Shown one piece after another: positions 26,792 through 39,241 of a stretch of DNA of 64,000 nt. This DNA is from Trema orientale (lineage: Eukaryota > Streptophyta > Magnoliopsida > Rosales > Cannabaceae). The stretch's first letter is position 1; each line of letters starts with the position of its first letter. Made by a program: the position numbers and the translations under genes. Below the pieces are notes generated by a model. It was not told the DNA's origin. It did not search any database and saw nothing but the letters and a program-made list of their open reading frames with translations. Where the stretch lies: NCBI GenBank assembly GCA_002914845.1, contig JXTC01000023.1:1576574-1640573 (forward strand), in the 5' to 3' direction.

Positions 26792-27433
26792 CTCACGTGT
26801 AGGGGTGGCAATTCGGGTTACGACACGATGACACGACACGAACACGACACGATTTTTTGCGGGTTAGTGTTGAAGAAAAATGGTGCGGGTTGGGTTCGGG
26901 TCGACCAGTCTGACACGAATAAAAAAACGGGTCGGGTTCGGGTCAACCCGCTTGACACGAACTTGACCCGTTTGACCCGCCAACAAATATATATATATAA
27001 TTAAATTATAAAAATATTTTTTATTTAATTTATTTATGACTATTATTATAGATATATTTAATTTGTACAATGTAAGTGTTTGGGATTATAAGTTATTAAT
27101 TATATTTATAAATTTCTCCTAATTTATTTATTTTAAAATGAGATAATAATAGCCTTAGAAAAAGAAAATATAAGTAAAAAAAATACGGGTCATAGCGGGC
27201 TGGCGGGTCAAAAACGGGTTGACGGGTCAAAATTGGGTTGTGGGTTGGATGTTATTCACCAAAGCGAGTTGTGCGGGTCGGGTTCGGGTCAACCCGTTTT
27301 AGGTGCGGGTCGGGTTAGTGTTGATAGTTTTCTAACACGACGGGTCACGGGTCGGATTCGGGTTGACATAATTTATGTATATATTAGACTTCAACCCGAC
27401 CCGTCGACACGAATTGACACCCCTACTCACGTG
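26792..27433. mobile_element. hAT MITE (626 bp), same family, opposite orientation
   Basis: Element 26800-27425 with ends TAGGGGTGGCAATTCGGG and GAATTGACACCCCTA. The 8-bp duplication is CTCACGTG (26792-26799 and 27426-27433). It is highly similar to the reverse complement of the copy at 15251-15883, so both insertions look fairly recent. Confidence 0.92.
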
Positions 27434-28695
27434 ATATATAGATCCCTTGCAAAATGAATCGCCCATATATATGCCAACCAGTGTAGCAATACCCGTCACA
27501 AGCACTTCTTGTATGGGGATGAGTGAGCTTTACTCCCCATCACGTACAAATTTCATAACAAAGTCTGTTTTTGGTACAATAATTTTGTTGATTTGGAGAT
27601 AATTGCCAGTGAAGAACATTTTTGCTGTGTGTAACCTGCCAAGACAGCCCTTGGACACCTCGGCTCAAATCTATCATGATGGAAAACATCAACCACCGCA
27701 AGGAATATTGGATAGATATAGATATACATTAATATTTCTTTTGTGTTTTTCAAAAAATAAAACAAAAAATGAAGATGCAAATTGAAAATTGTGTGAAAAT
27801 AAGACAACATAGCTGGTTATCTTATCCGAAAGTTGTGAAAGGGGCCCAGGAATTACTGACCCGAACACAATGGATGATCAAAATCAAATGCCAACCTAAT
27901 CTAACGAAACTCTGACTCAAAAAGTATATGGGATTTCTGAAACTTTTTTACGTCATAGAATATTTGACTCTTTATTGTTGCCATTCAATCTGTTCCAATG
28001 GAATCCCTTCTTTATCTTTTTTTCCTTCTTTTGGTCCCTTTTTTTCCCAAACGCTGAAAATAGAACTCCTTTTTTTTTTTTCCTTTATTTATTTTTGCCT
28101 TTTGAACACACACCAAATTTAGGCCTTTTTTTTTTAAAAAAAATAAGTTTCTTAAAATAAAATTGCGCTAAATTTTTTTAATGTATAGACCGAGGCCCAT
28201 TCTTCTTGATTTGGTTAAAAAAAATTTACGATGGCACATCATGTCTTATCTCTTATACACTAATGCAAGCAACAAATTTTTTTACTATTATTTTCATATT
28301 TTTCAATAATACGTTGTTTTCTACTGTGAAAACTTTATAATTGGGATTATTTTTTTTTTTTCATTTGTCCTTCTCTGAAAAAAATAAAAAATTGGTGTTG
28401 ATACTTTATAGTTGGGATTATTATTTTTCTTTTCATTTGTCCTTCTTTAAAAGAAATAATAAAAAATTGTTGTTGTTGTATGACTGTCTGACCATTCAAA
28501 TCTAACCCTATCAACAATCTGCTTGTTGAGAATTAAATATATGTGTCTATGCAACACACCGACGATATGACCGCATAAAGAATGGCATACTTTAACATAC
28601 ATAATTAAGACCGTTTAACCCCAAAAGTAAACCCAAAAAACAAAAAAAAAAAAAACAAATTGGAGACTATGATTATTTAACAATTACGAGTAGGG

Positions 28696-28739
<44 letters not shown>

Positions 28740-29350
28740 TTGGACTGTTAATAATTTTTATTCGGATATTATTATTGTTATAAGTATCATTATTATTTGA
28801 TACAATAGTGACCAGTTCTATTAGTGTACCACTAGTTAATTTGCTGACCCCAAAAAGAAAAAAAGAAAAGAGAAAAATCCAACGATCAGCCAGTCTTTTT
28901 TTAGAAGACAATAAGTTAATATCAGAACTAGAAATAACCTGCAGATACAATTTTCCTAATGCAATTCATAATTTATTTTTGTGGTCTTTTTAACTGTTTT
29001 TATTTTCAATATTATTTTAGCTTTTGCTGAAGCATTTTTACAATGAAAATGAATCAAAGGCATTACTTTCACTATTTTCTTTTTAATGTTTAAGTATATT
29101 TATATAATCTCAAAAAAGGAAAAAAAAGAAAAAAAGAAAAAAACACAAGTAGCACAAATACAAGGAAAAAAAAGTTTGTGTGTACAATTTCGAAAACAAT
29201 GTGTGTATGTTATGTTAGAAGATAAAAGTAGCTGAGAAATCCACCACCGTTAGATCTACTGACTAATATTCGTCAAAGATGATCAAAAGATCAATTTACA
29301 GAAAGACCTTCCCTTGGTCTCAAAATTTAATAATATCTCATTACTCTGCT
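27434..29350. other. intergenic, no gene seen
   Basis: AT-rich, with oligo-T runs and a TA microsatellite. Downstream of the 105-aa gene. Confidence 0.5.
28697..28726. repeat. (TA)n microsatellite
   Basis: About 15 TA units followed by oligo-T. Confidence 0.9.
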
Positions 29351-29668
29351 CTACACCGGAACAAAGGGCCGGACCAACGGAGCCGGCTCGTAGCAGAAGG
29401 GAGCCGCCGGATGCTGCCACTTCTTGAAGACGATCGGCTTATCCGGCTCGGCTACTTGGCGGCGCTGATCCTCCCTAGATTTAATCTCGGCCGTCCGATC
29501 GAGGGCCTTGGGCGACGAGGAGGGGGAGGCGAGCGGCGAGAGGAGTGGAATCGCCACGTTCCAATCGGAGACGGGCCTGATCTGTAAGGAAGCCGGGGCT
29601 CGGCGCTGAAGCCGGCTCGGTTGGCGGCGGGGGCAGGCGCCGGAGGTCGGTCTGGTCACGTCCGCCAT
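29351..29668 (-). CDS. small uncharacterised plant protein, 105 aa, intronless
   Basis: An intact ATG-to-stop frame of 105 codons with a good start context (purine-poor leader, G at +4). The protein begins MADVTRPTSGACPRRQPSRL, is rich in Arg, Pro and Ser, has a central stretch VSDWNVAIPLLSPLASP and a C-terminus with FKKWQHPAAPFCYEPAPL. GC content is far higher than in the flanks, as expected for a real coding exon in this AT-rich region. A TATA-like stretch at 29845-29857 lies about 180 bp upstream, with a CT/AG microsatellite behind it. No membrane segment or known catalytic motif is seen. I have a vague sense that similar short proteins occur unannotated in other eudicots, but cannot assign a function. 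Confidence 0.65.
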   Translation of the reverse strand: MADVTRPTSGACPRRQPSRLQRRAPASLQIRPVSDWNVAIPLLSPLASPSSSPKALDRTAEIKSREDQRRQVAEPDKPIVFKKWQHPAAPFCYEPAPLVRPFVPV

Positions 29669-29844
29669 GGATTGATTTGATTGGTTTAAGTATGAGAGCT
29701 TGGTTTGAGTGAACCGCAGAGAATCAGATTGAGAAAGAGAGTTTTGGATAGGAATTGTTTTTGGTGTTTGGGGAGAAAGAGAGAGAGATTGGAAGAAGAG
29801 GATGAATGGGCTATGGGAGTGGGGGCTATGGGTGAGTTTGAGAG

Positions 29845-29899
<55 letters not shown>
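29845..29899. repeat. (TA)n then (GA)n compound microsatellite in promoter
   Basis: TATATATATATA (about 29845-29857) followed by about 20 GA units to 29899. On the minus strand this gives a CT tract, then a TATA-like element, upstream of the 105-aa gene, so it may serve as its core promoter. Confidence 0.8.
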
Positions 29900-29902
<3 letters not shown>

Positions 29903-31142
29903 GGCTTTAGGCATGTGGAGTGCACGGATTCAGGTGGGGCCCACCATAATGGTCCTCCCTCTTCTTTTTTTTTTTTTTTTAATTTTTAAATGGTCAGAAA
30001 AAGGAGAATGGGACTCGGAATGGGAATGGATTGCAGTTGTCACTCGGCTTGGCTTGGCTGGTACATGCCTGTTTTGAGACCTTTTATTCAAGTTCAACCC
30101 ACAACTGAGTAATAATAAAAAATCCTCGTGTGTTTATATTTTGACCAACTTCTAATATTCTGATGCCAATTGGAAATCAATTGCTTTCTTTTTTACTAAA
30201 AGATGAAAATTCTTTATTCAGGTAAATCATTTGCTACAACGGAAGCAATACAATTTGGAATTTCGTCACATATACATTGAAGTATTAAAATCACAACTAA
30301 TTTTAACACATAGTTAGATATTTTCATTTTCATCCCTCAAGACTAATTTACAAGAAGCCAAAAACCATGCCCGCCATAACTTATTAAAGAGTCCTCATCC
30401 ATTGTGATGAGATGGCTTTTTTTGCCTTTTTATGTGCTTCGTAAGTGAATTATGTGGAGAAATATTAGAATCAGAACATTGGACTCAAATAATATGTAAT
30501 TTTAAGTAGGGACAATATTGAAAACCTTGCATCCTTGCATTAGTTTTTAATTTTTTTTAACCTTGCATCCTTGACTTGCATTAGTTTTTAATTTTTTTTT
30601 TAACTTACATATATTGTAATTAGAATCAGATTTTTGATATTTTATCCAACCCAATTATACTTCTTTAAGTAGAACCATCCAAAAGGGAAACAAACAAATT
30701 TATTTGTGAAACAATATCTAAATTGAGTGGAAATTATGATATTAAACCTTTTAAGTAACATATATTTCTAATGCTAGTTTTAGACAATAATTAAGAAGTA
30801 ATTATGTTAGTTATTTATCTAAAGGTGGTATAGACCCACAAATTGTTACAATAATTGTGGAAAGCTATTAGCTAAATGTAAGTATTTTTTTCCCCCAACA
30901 AGATTAGAACTATTCTTGGCAATATTTTACAAACTACTTTTTCCTTTTGTTTCAAGTTCAATTTCAAACTATTCTACTTACTTTTCAATTATTAATTAAA
31001 CACTTTTGTTGTTAGATTGATAAATAATTGACAACTAGTTTCCACACTTCTCTTATAGGCAAAAAGAAGTTGACTCGTTGAGTAAACAAAGCAGCTAACA
31101 ACCTTAGCTTTTTTCTCAAAATAGCAATAAAATATATATATA

Positions 31143-31345
31143 TATATGGAGGACTTCTCAATGGTTACAATTTTTTTTGACCATGAATAGATACTAAAAA
31201 AAGTAGTGATAGCATTAAATTTTTTTTATGGTAATAAATAGCATTAAATTTTTTTGGCCAACCACCAAACTAATCACCACCATAGGATATTAGATCTAAC
31301 GGCTTAAACCATTGTAACCATTCATGAGTAAATATTGTTGTAACC
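31143..31345. repeat. possible small foldback element
   Basis: CAATGGTTACAA (about 31159-31170) and TTGTAACCATT (about 31312-31322) are inverted repeats about 150 bp apart, with TA-rich flanks. No target-site duplication could be fixed. Confidence 0.35.
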
Positions 31346-32073
31346 ATTTAAACCATATATATTCACTAATACAATCCCTAAAGGCTCAAGACCTGAACTT
31401 GGTTCACCCTACCCTACTTTCAAGTTTCAAACCCTTGACTGACCATCAATAAAGCTAAGAATAAACATTTGATTTATTTGACACATTTTACGCGTGTTGC
31501 AATCTAGAGTAAACTTACTATTTACACTTATTTGTACTTTTACTCCAAAACACAATTCACAATCCTCCAACTATATTTGCCTTCTCAATTAGTGCCCTTT
31601 GTTTTGGTTGGTTTTAGACTCATAAAGAGGGTCTTGTCTTCTCTTTTAAGGCAATTAAATTTCATCAACTTTCGTTTTGGGGGGCTTTTTTTAAATAAAA
31701 TAAAACTAAATTAAAACCTAAGCCGAGCCAAAAGACAACCAATTCCCAGCTGAAGCAGCCGAAAACAGCCAAACACGTTTGCTCAGCTTAGAATTAACAT
31801 AGAGCAAGCAAAGCAAAAGCATCATTTTTCCTCAAAAAAAAAAAGGCGAAAGCATCATATATTCATATATTCCCAGTCAAAGGGCTGAGTTTTTGACTCT
31901 CTTAACCTTTTCGTGTTAGTGGGACCCACACTTCCCTCCCATACTGAAAACCCGTGGAGGAGTTCCTCCTGAGAGTTTTTTCTGACCTATTCCCTCATCT
32001 TTCACCGCCGGTTTCTGACCCTTTTAATGGGGGATAAAAAAGAATTGGTTAAAAATCAATGCTGCTTCTGATT

Positions 32074-32228
32074 GGACGTCATGAAGGGCGACGTTTAAAC
32101 CGACATAAGCCCCCACGTGTCACCATCTCATCCTCTGTTGTTCTATTCTAGGCCCGAATCTAACGGGAGACGAGTCACTTACGTGGTCAATTGGAAACCC
32201 CAAAGAACCAAGATTTGGTTGACACGTG
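32074..32228. promoter_or_regulatory. cluster of ACGT-core (ABRE/G-box) elements
   Basis: Within 155 bp there are GGACGTCA (32074-32081), CACGTG (32114-32119), TACGTGG (32180-32186) and CACGTG (32223-32228). Such clusters are typical of ABA- or stress-responsive plant promoters. The site is in the 3' flank of RAD5B, and the nearest downstream gene in the fitting direction is the 105-aa gene 2.4 kb away, so its target is unclear. Confidence 0.45.
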
Positions 32229-32680
32229 TATGGTTTGTATTGTCCTTATCAAGTTGTCTTTTAGCAGAATTCTATGGGCCTATGTACAACCAATCAAATG
32301 AGGCTAAACCGAAACAAGTCAAAACTCGGTTGTCACAAGTCAAGGATATAACCGTCATTTCGAGAATATTCCAATAATCTTCTCCGTTTTAAATGGATTT
32401 TAGCGTATAATGTTACTGTTGCTAGTCAAATAAGTTGATATTCTTATGAGGAATTTGTCCATTTCTCAATTACCATTGATAATGCCAGAATTTACAAAAT
32501 TGGATTTATACACACACAGCCCCAGCCGTATAAATGAACCCCCAGCTTTTGGCTGTACAAAATTTTTGACCATAATATCCATCCATCCTTTACCAACCCA
32601 AAAAATAAAATTAAAAGCTTATACTAAAAGTGAAAATTAGGAAAGTAAATGTGAAAACTAGGAGAAAATGAAATGAAATT

Positions 32681-35600
32681 TCATCTGAAAAGCATCTTAA
32701 GCTCCTCAATTCTGGCAGATCGAACCTCCTCATCAGTAAGTGCTCCCGCAATCATTCTCTGCTTTCTGGCCTGAACTTGCTGCAGGCGTTCCTCTACACT
32801 GTCCTGTGTTTTACTCAATCCACTTAGCTAAATTGTCTTCAAATAATACTTATAAGATAAAAAATTTGTTCAAACAAAATGTGTTGGCAACAGTCGTGGC
32901 ACATCACAATCGTCCCCATTTGGTCATACACATTATTGGATTTTATGCAGACAATAACAATTTAATTGTACCTAGGAAGATTAGTTACTGAAAAAGAAGC
33001 TTAGGGAATACTTAGATGGGAGCTAGTTTGAATACACCCTTTAGACAATCATGAAACAAGCTCTAAATTAATCGAGGCTTAGGTTCTTTTCTTTTAATAT
33101 TGTATTGAATTGGCTACAACTTTGATTGGCGGCTATGTCTATCGTAACTTAGGAGGAATCCTGAGTCCACCTAATTCATGCTGCTTTTTTTTTTTTTTTT
33201 TCCCTTGTTTAGTTTTGTTTTCATGTATTTGTTGTGATACCATAGTCCCATAGACTCGATTAATTTGTACTAAAATTAGACCATTCAGAGTTTAATGCAA
33301 CCACAGCATACTGGGTCCAGGAACCAGTCAACATGTCAGCGGATCCTAAGTAGCCCAACTCAGGATATGAGGTTACGGGTCAAACTCAACCCGGTCCACC
33401 TTTCTCAGTGGACAAACTTGAATGGAATCGGATCTTAAAAGCATGAAAAAGGCTTGGCTCACCTGGACAATAAATCTACGGACAGAAACTGTTCTTTTTT
33501 GCCCAATGCGGTGAATTCTCATGATTGCTTGCTCCTCAACCGCTGGATTCCACCATGGATCCTAAGTAAAGAGAACATGACACCATTTTGTATGAGATTT
33601 TTTCTTGTGTTGAACCATAAAAATTGCAAAAAAGATAAGCAAAGATAGGGGGAAAAAAAATACCATTAAGAAGACATTGGATGCTGCAGTTAAATTCAAG
33701 CCTACACCACCAGCTCTTAAAGACATGAGCAGTACCTGAAAATATAACACAACCCCACATGAATATGATAAGTGAGAATAAGAGAAAAGGCAAAGTTTGA
33801 AGTTATTTTTACCATTTTCTCTTCGGTCTCATTGAACTCATTCAAGACCCTTTCCCTTTGCTTCTGAGACAGTCCTCCATCATACCGCAAGTACCCAATT
33901 CTCCTCCTCTTCAAAGGGATCTCTAGAAGATCCAAAAACGTAGTCCACTGACTGAAAACAATGCTCTTTTCGCCGGAACCGGAAGAACGAATTCGTTCCA
34001 AGCAATGCAAGAGACTTGAGACTTTTGATGATTCCTTCCAGTTCTTCTCAATATCGACTTGGAACCTGCTGTCTGATGGGCAGGTTATAAGGTCAGTTTT
34101 TTTCAGGAATTGCCTACATATGGGGCACATACCGGCAGTTGGTGCCCGCCAGCTTGAAAGGAGACACTCTCTGCACATCCTATGGGCACAGGGTGTTAGT
34201 ACAGGGTCATCTGCAAATTCCATACAAATGGGACACTCAGAGTTTTCGCCACGTCGAATCCCATCTACCACCTCTTCGACATAGGCTTTAGTGGGTGCCA
34301 TTGGAGCTGAAGACACAGAATCAGAATTTGACTCAAGGAATCTTTTAGCAAGCTTGTTCAAGTCTGCAAACTTTTGTGAGTCACCTCGACTGCATGTTTT
34401 GTAACCACAGGTATCAGAAACAAGGACATGGAATGGAACATGGAGAAAACAGACATCACTTATTGTTGTTGCATTTACCTCATAACAAGAAATGGATGGT
34501 TGCAACACTGCCTCAGGCGTAAAAGTAGCTCAAGGATGTTAGCATAATTATGTAGAACTTTCCCTTGTGCCACAAACTGGTCAAATTGAACCTGTTCATA
34601 CAAAAATGGTAATATTCATGGTTAACTAACAAATCAATACTAAAGAGTCTGTCAGCAAAATCTACCAACGGAAAATAATGTTTTGGCAGATACTAAATTT
34701 TGAAACAACAAAGCTAAAGTTCATCAATTCCAAGTTTTATTGCCCATCTTGGAATGGATTGCTATAGAGAAAGATTATAACTTTATAAAATATAATTTAC
34801 CTTGGATCTTTTAAACAAGGCATCATAGAAGTCACGCTCAGCTTCCGATTGTGCACACTCGATGATTTGAATATCAGTTGGAGGAAGAACAAGTATGGGC
34901 CTGATTTCACATTTACCAAACATTAAAATTCTAACATCAGAGATTTATGAGGGGGAAATGAGATGTAAAAGAACTGAGAAACTAAGAGTATAATATACTC
35001 ACCTTCCTTCCTTATCCTTCGATTCCTTTGTTCTTCTCAACATTAGCGGTCTCAAAATAGCTTTTATTAACCTTAGCCCTCTTGGATCACCATTCTCATA
35101 AGGCCTTTGAATCAATTTGTTCCACCTGTAAATAGAAAGTTTAATGAATAGAACGATTGATAAGCTAACAAGTCCCCCTTGAGCTCTATTCTATACTGAA
35201 ATTAAATCCTAAATTAATATATACATAAAAAGAATTCACTTTGAGCATGTTCTGCCATACCATGCCCAGTTGCACCATGGTTCAACATGCAAGAAGCACA
35301 GGAGGCTGTAGAGGTCCTCCAGATTATTCTGCAGTAATTTGCACATAAAATAAATAAACTATGACATAATAAAGGCCACAAATGATCCTGAAGTTCAATA
35401 CTAATGAACTAAGTAGACCTCGGAATATGCATGACAAAAAAGGACAAAATGTACGCGTAACAGAAAAGCATTGTGATTTAGATTTACAGATATCCTTAGT
35501 CCTAGCTTTTATGCAAGTGGGGCACAAAGAGAGCAGAAGGCTGACCTGAATTGGTGTTCCTGTCAGACACCATCTGCAATGTGAGGACAAAGTTAAAGCA

Positions 35601-38600
35601 GCCCGAGCGCCTTGGCTCTTCCAGGATTTAATTGTATGAGCTTCATCTAGCACCACCCTATACCAATCCACCATGTGGAAAATGCTGTTCTCTTCGTCCT
35701 GTATCAGGATGGAAAATGTTTCTTTGCATAGAAAATAAAAAAGAAGAAACAAAAGATGGGAAAGGGAAAGAGACAGGGAGTAGCTAAAACTAAAGATAAT
35801 ACTTCCTTACATTTTTGTAAGAAGAACTTAAGACACCATAGGTTGTCAAAACAACATCATGCTCAGCGATCAACTTGGGGTTATTTGATCTTCCCCCACC
35901 ATAATGAACGAAAATGGAAATGCTTTCAGCCTCTGAATGAGTTTCAAGCTCATCCTGGTAATTTTCGAAAGAGCCCATATGTATATATTGCAAGGTTGAT
36001 AAAATATCAGTACTATCCTCAATTTTATTACTCAGAGCATTAGCAAACAAGGAAGATTTACCTTCCACTGACTTAACAAAGCCATGGGACAAATAATAAG
36101 AGTACCGCCCCTTGGCTTAGATGAGGCATCTGTCTGAGAATTTTCGATAAGTCCCTGTTTATCAGGACTACCTCGGCCTGGACCATTAAGTATTAGAGCA
36201 ATTGTCATCACAGTTTTCCCAAGCCCCATTGCATCTGCTAGTATCTACAGGTATACCTTTGAAGTTAGAATGCAATTTAATAACCATAAGCAACGGCACT
36301 CAATTTGACCATGTATTTTGCTACAAAATATTGATGCTTACAACATCAAACCAAAATGAAACAAAGGAGATGATAGAGAACTCACTCCTCCTCTCGCCAT
36401 CTGCGTGGCAGTTGGGAACTTGGTTGTTGCTTCCCCTGAGAAGAGGTTGACATAGATTGAGGATGCTCTCCTACCAAAAGTATATTATTCGTCAGTTACT
36501 CAAGAACTATCTGAATTTGACAAAATGAGTATATAATTTAAGTAGAAAAAAATGAAACAAACTCTCTCTTGCTTATCTTTTTCTTCATTTTCTTTAAAAG
36601 AGAACCAAATAGTACATACTCATCACTTATACGATAAGCTGCCCAGCAAGGATGAAGAGTATTTGCTGCTTTCTCAACATCAATTCCCTTCTCTAGTTCT
36701 GACATCCAATAGAGAGCTTGTTTCTGGTATGACCTAAGATTACATGTGAGATTGCTTGGGGGTTCCATCTCCTAAAATATTAAGATGGAAATAGGAAGCA
36801 AGAGAAAGAATTAAAAGAAATAATATGACCTTCAAAACCATAATAACATGAATGATTTAATATAAACAATGTGTTAAGCATTACAGACCTGCAAATTATA
36901 TGACTCTGCTGCACCAACAATCTTATTCATGGATGACTCAGAAACGGCTTGCTCATCTTTTTCTTGCTCTGGATATTGCTGGCAACCTTTTCTTCTCTTC
37001 ACAATAGGTAGCACTGATGAAGCTTCGTCTGGAGCACTCTGTATAAATGAAAACAAATTTGTCTAGTAAACCATGTCTGTCAATGTGCAGTGATTTGCAT
37101 ATAACCAACAACCCTCAAAGAAACTAGCACATACTTCTAGATTTAAAAGGCGCTTCCGCGAATCAAGTTCTTCTGGGGTGAACTCAGCCTGTTCAAAGCA
37201 AAATGGAAGAAAATTTTCAATTTGAGCTAACTGGAACTAGAGCTTCTAAGCACTGTCTTTTTAGTCGAATGTTAATAAAAGCACAACAAAGTTGGAGACT
37301 ACCCTCTGATATGGTTGGATTTTCAGCAATTTGAACAAAGTAAGGAGAGGGTAAATTGTTGAATCAATGTTCACAGCTTCCAGCTTCCACCCCCGTGAAG
37401 AGTTTTCATCCTCCAAAAATATTGAACGGTGGATGTAAAAACTGTAAGATAAACAAGTACTCAAGTTAATTTAAAACAAGAAAACAAAAATTGGACCATG
37501 TTAAATGTGGGAACTAAAAGTGATATCAAGTTGTACTTTACCTTACATACAGCATGATTTCTTGCATTATAGAGAGGTTTGGTGGTGCAGCTATACAACG
37601 CCCAAAAAATTTCACCTTACCAGAATTTACAAGAGGAACAACACATTTTCCCCACTCCATGGGAAGCCGACCAATCTAATGTTCAAGTACAAGAAAACAC
37701 ATATCACTAACAAGTCTTCAATAAACAAGCAACTCAAATATTATCATATACACACACTGTTCAACAAATATGATTCACATAGAAAAGCTTTAAAAGAAAA
37801 TTTTAGCGTAAATGAAATGCAACCCAAGTGTGAATATACCTCTCCATAACGTTTGGTTGAGAAGCGAACAATCCAATGGGCGTTAGACCTCCAATCTGTG
37901 GTAGGAAAAGAGAAATGGACAATCTCATTGTCCACCAATTTCCTGCCTCTAGTGGTCGAAAGCGCAGTTACCATTGTTCTGCCCACCAAAAACCAGTCCG
38001 GCTCTTCAGGGAAGTTCCCATCCTCCACCGGAATAGAACAAGGCTTTTGATCCTCAGTCCTCTGCTTCTTTGCATCAGTTGGCTTCTGCGAACTCTGTCC
38101 ACCTCGAGCGGGAATCCTATTGAATTTCTTCATGAAACTCTCACGTGTCGTCTCCCTTGGTGCCTCTTCTTTTACTGGAACAATGGCTTTCGACCAGCTA
38201 ATCGGCTCGGCATCGATAACAGGCTCTTCTTTTACAGCAACAACAGCCGTTATCGTTTCTGCTTTAATGGTTTCTTCTTGCTTCACCTTCCCATTTAGAC
38301 CATCCGTAGTTATGACTTGATTGTTTGAACCCACTCCTTCAACTCGAGGAACCTTTCTTGATCGATCATTAGCCTGGCACCAATGATCAAACTCATTTAC
38401 TAGTTCTTCGAATGATTGTATACGAGACTTGGGCTTTACCACCTCTTCTGCTACTTCTTCCTTGACTTTGGCATTGGGACTTTCATCATTTGCAGACTGA
38501 ACTTGATCATTTGACCCCTTTACCTCATTTTGAGTCACCACCCCTTTCTCAAAACCATCATCCGGTTCCTCCTTAACCCGAACCGCCATTGGGTTCAACC

Positions 38601-39060
38601 CGAAACCGGATTCCCCATCACCTGATTCTTTAACCGGCTCCTCTTTCGCCTGGGACTTGAGGTACTCCTCAGTAGTCATAACCTGGGTATTCGTCGCTTT
38701 CAAAAAATCATCAAACGACATTCTTGGAGTCACACTAACCTTGTTCTTGTTCGCCAACATCCCTTCAACCCTTTCCTCAACTGGGCTCTTAAGCTTCATA
38801 CCAGAGACCAAAACGCCGTCGTCTGATCCCTCAGAGACTTCTTGCTTCATCTGGGTCGAAACCCGAAACCCCGTGCTAGTAATCGTCCGGTTAACCATCA
38901 CTGGGCCAGGACGATCGGCTAAAGCTTTGATTGGCCCATCTGGGTCGTCCCCGGAAAGAGAGACCGCTTTGAGAATATCGGGTTCCGGTGTTTCGGACCC
39001 GACAACGGGCTGAAGCTTCTTCTCTTCCTCCTCCACCATTCCTGTACGATCTGTCTCCAT
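32681..39060 (-). CDS. RAD5B: RAD5B-type SWI2/SNF2 translocase with HIRAN and RING domains
   Basis: DNA damage tolerance ATPase and putative ubiquitin ligase of the RAD5/HLTF/SHPRH class, nuclear. 18 coding exons, all in frame, 1229 aa: 37840-39060, 37542-37675, 37303-37441, 37135-37188, 36889-37038, 36620-36771, 36386-36470, 36062-36244, 35811-35954, 35546-35698, 35261-35328, 35003-35125, 34801-34900, 34479-34591, 33813-34389, 33664-33735, 33463-33561, 32681-32803. The first 350 residues are acidic, with repeated VKEE-type motifs. HIRAN starts near residue 355 ([13 protein letters not shown]). Walker A is [11 protein letters not shown] (646-656) and Walker B is VVLDEAH (DEAH at 772-775). The RING finger spans 992-1031 (CPIC...CAHRMCREC...CPIC, C3HC4). 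Helicase C motifs follow, with [13 protein letters not shown]. The long acidic N-terminus fits RAD5B rather than RAD5A. The last intron (32804-33462) is the longest. Confidence 0.95.
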
Positions 39061-39194
39061 ATGTTTATCGTAGATTCTGATTACAAAGAAGAAAAAAGTT
39101 GGACAAAATGGAATATTGAGAAATATATCGGTGGGTTTTTAGAGTTGAGTTTCTCTGAAACCAGGGAAGTGAGAAAAGAAAAGAAAGGGAGGGA

Positions 39195-39241
39195 AAGTGG
39201 AGGAGAAAATGAGGGCGGGGTTTTATATATTGGGCGCCAAA
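39195..39241 (-). promoter_or_regulatory. RAD5B core promoter with E2F-type site beside a TATA box
   Basis: Read on the minus strand, TTTGGCGCC (39233-39241) matches the plant E2F consensus TTTSSCGC. A TATA box ATATATAAAA (39221-39230) follows two bases later, then a GC-rich box (39213-39220). The ATG is about 160 bp downstream, so transcription should start near 39195. E2F control would fit S-phase expression of a replication-coupled repair gene; this is inference from motifs. Confidence 0.6.

Larger units (their letters stand above)
29900..32680. other. intergenic between the 105-aa gene and RAD5B
   Basis: Holds a possible foldback element and the ACGT-element cluster. No coding exon could be supported. 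Confidence 0.5.

Noticed and set aside
32117-32377. 86-codon plus-strand open frame after the ACGT elements
   Set aside because: No protein-like features and no splice continuation; could not be supported as a gene.
37505-38320. Plus-strand open frames opposite RAD5B
   Set aside because: Antisense shadows of the long first exon of RAD5B.
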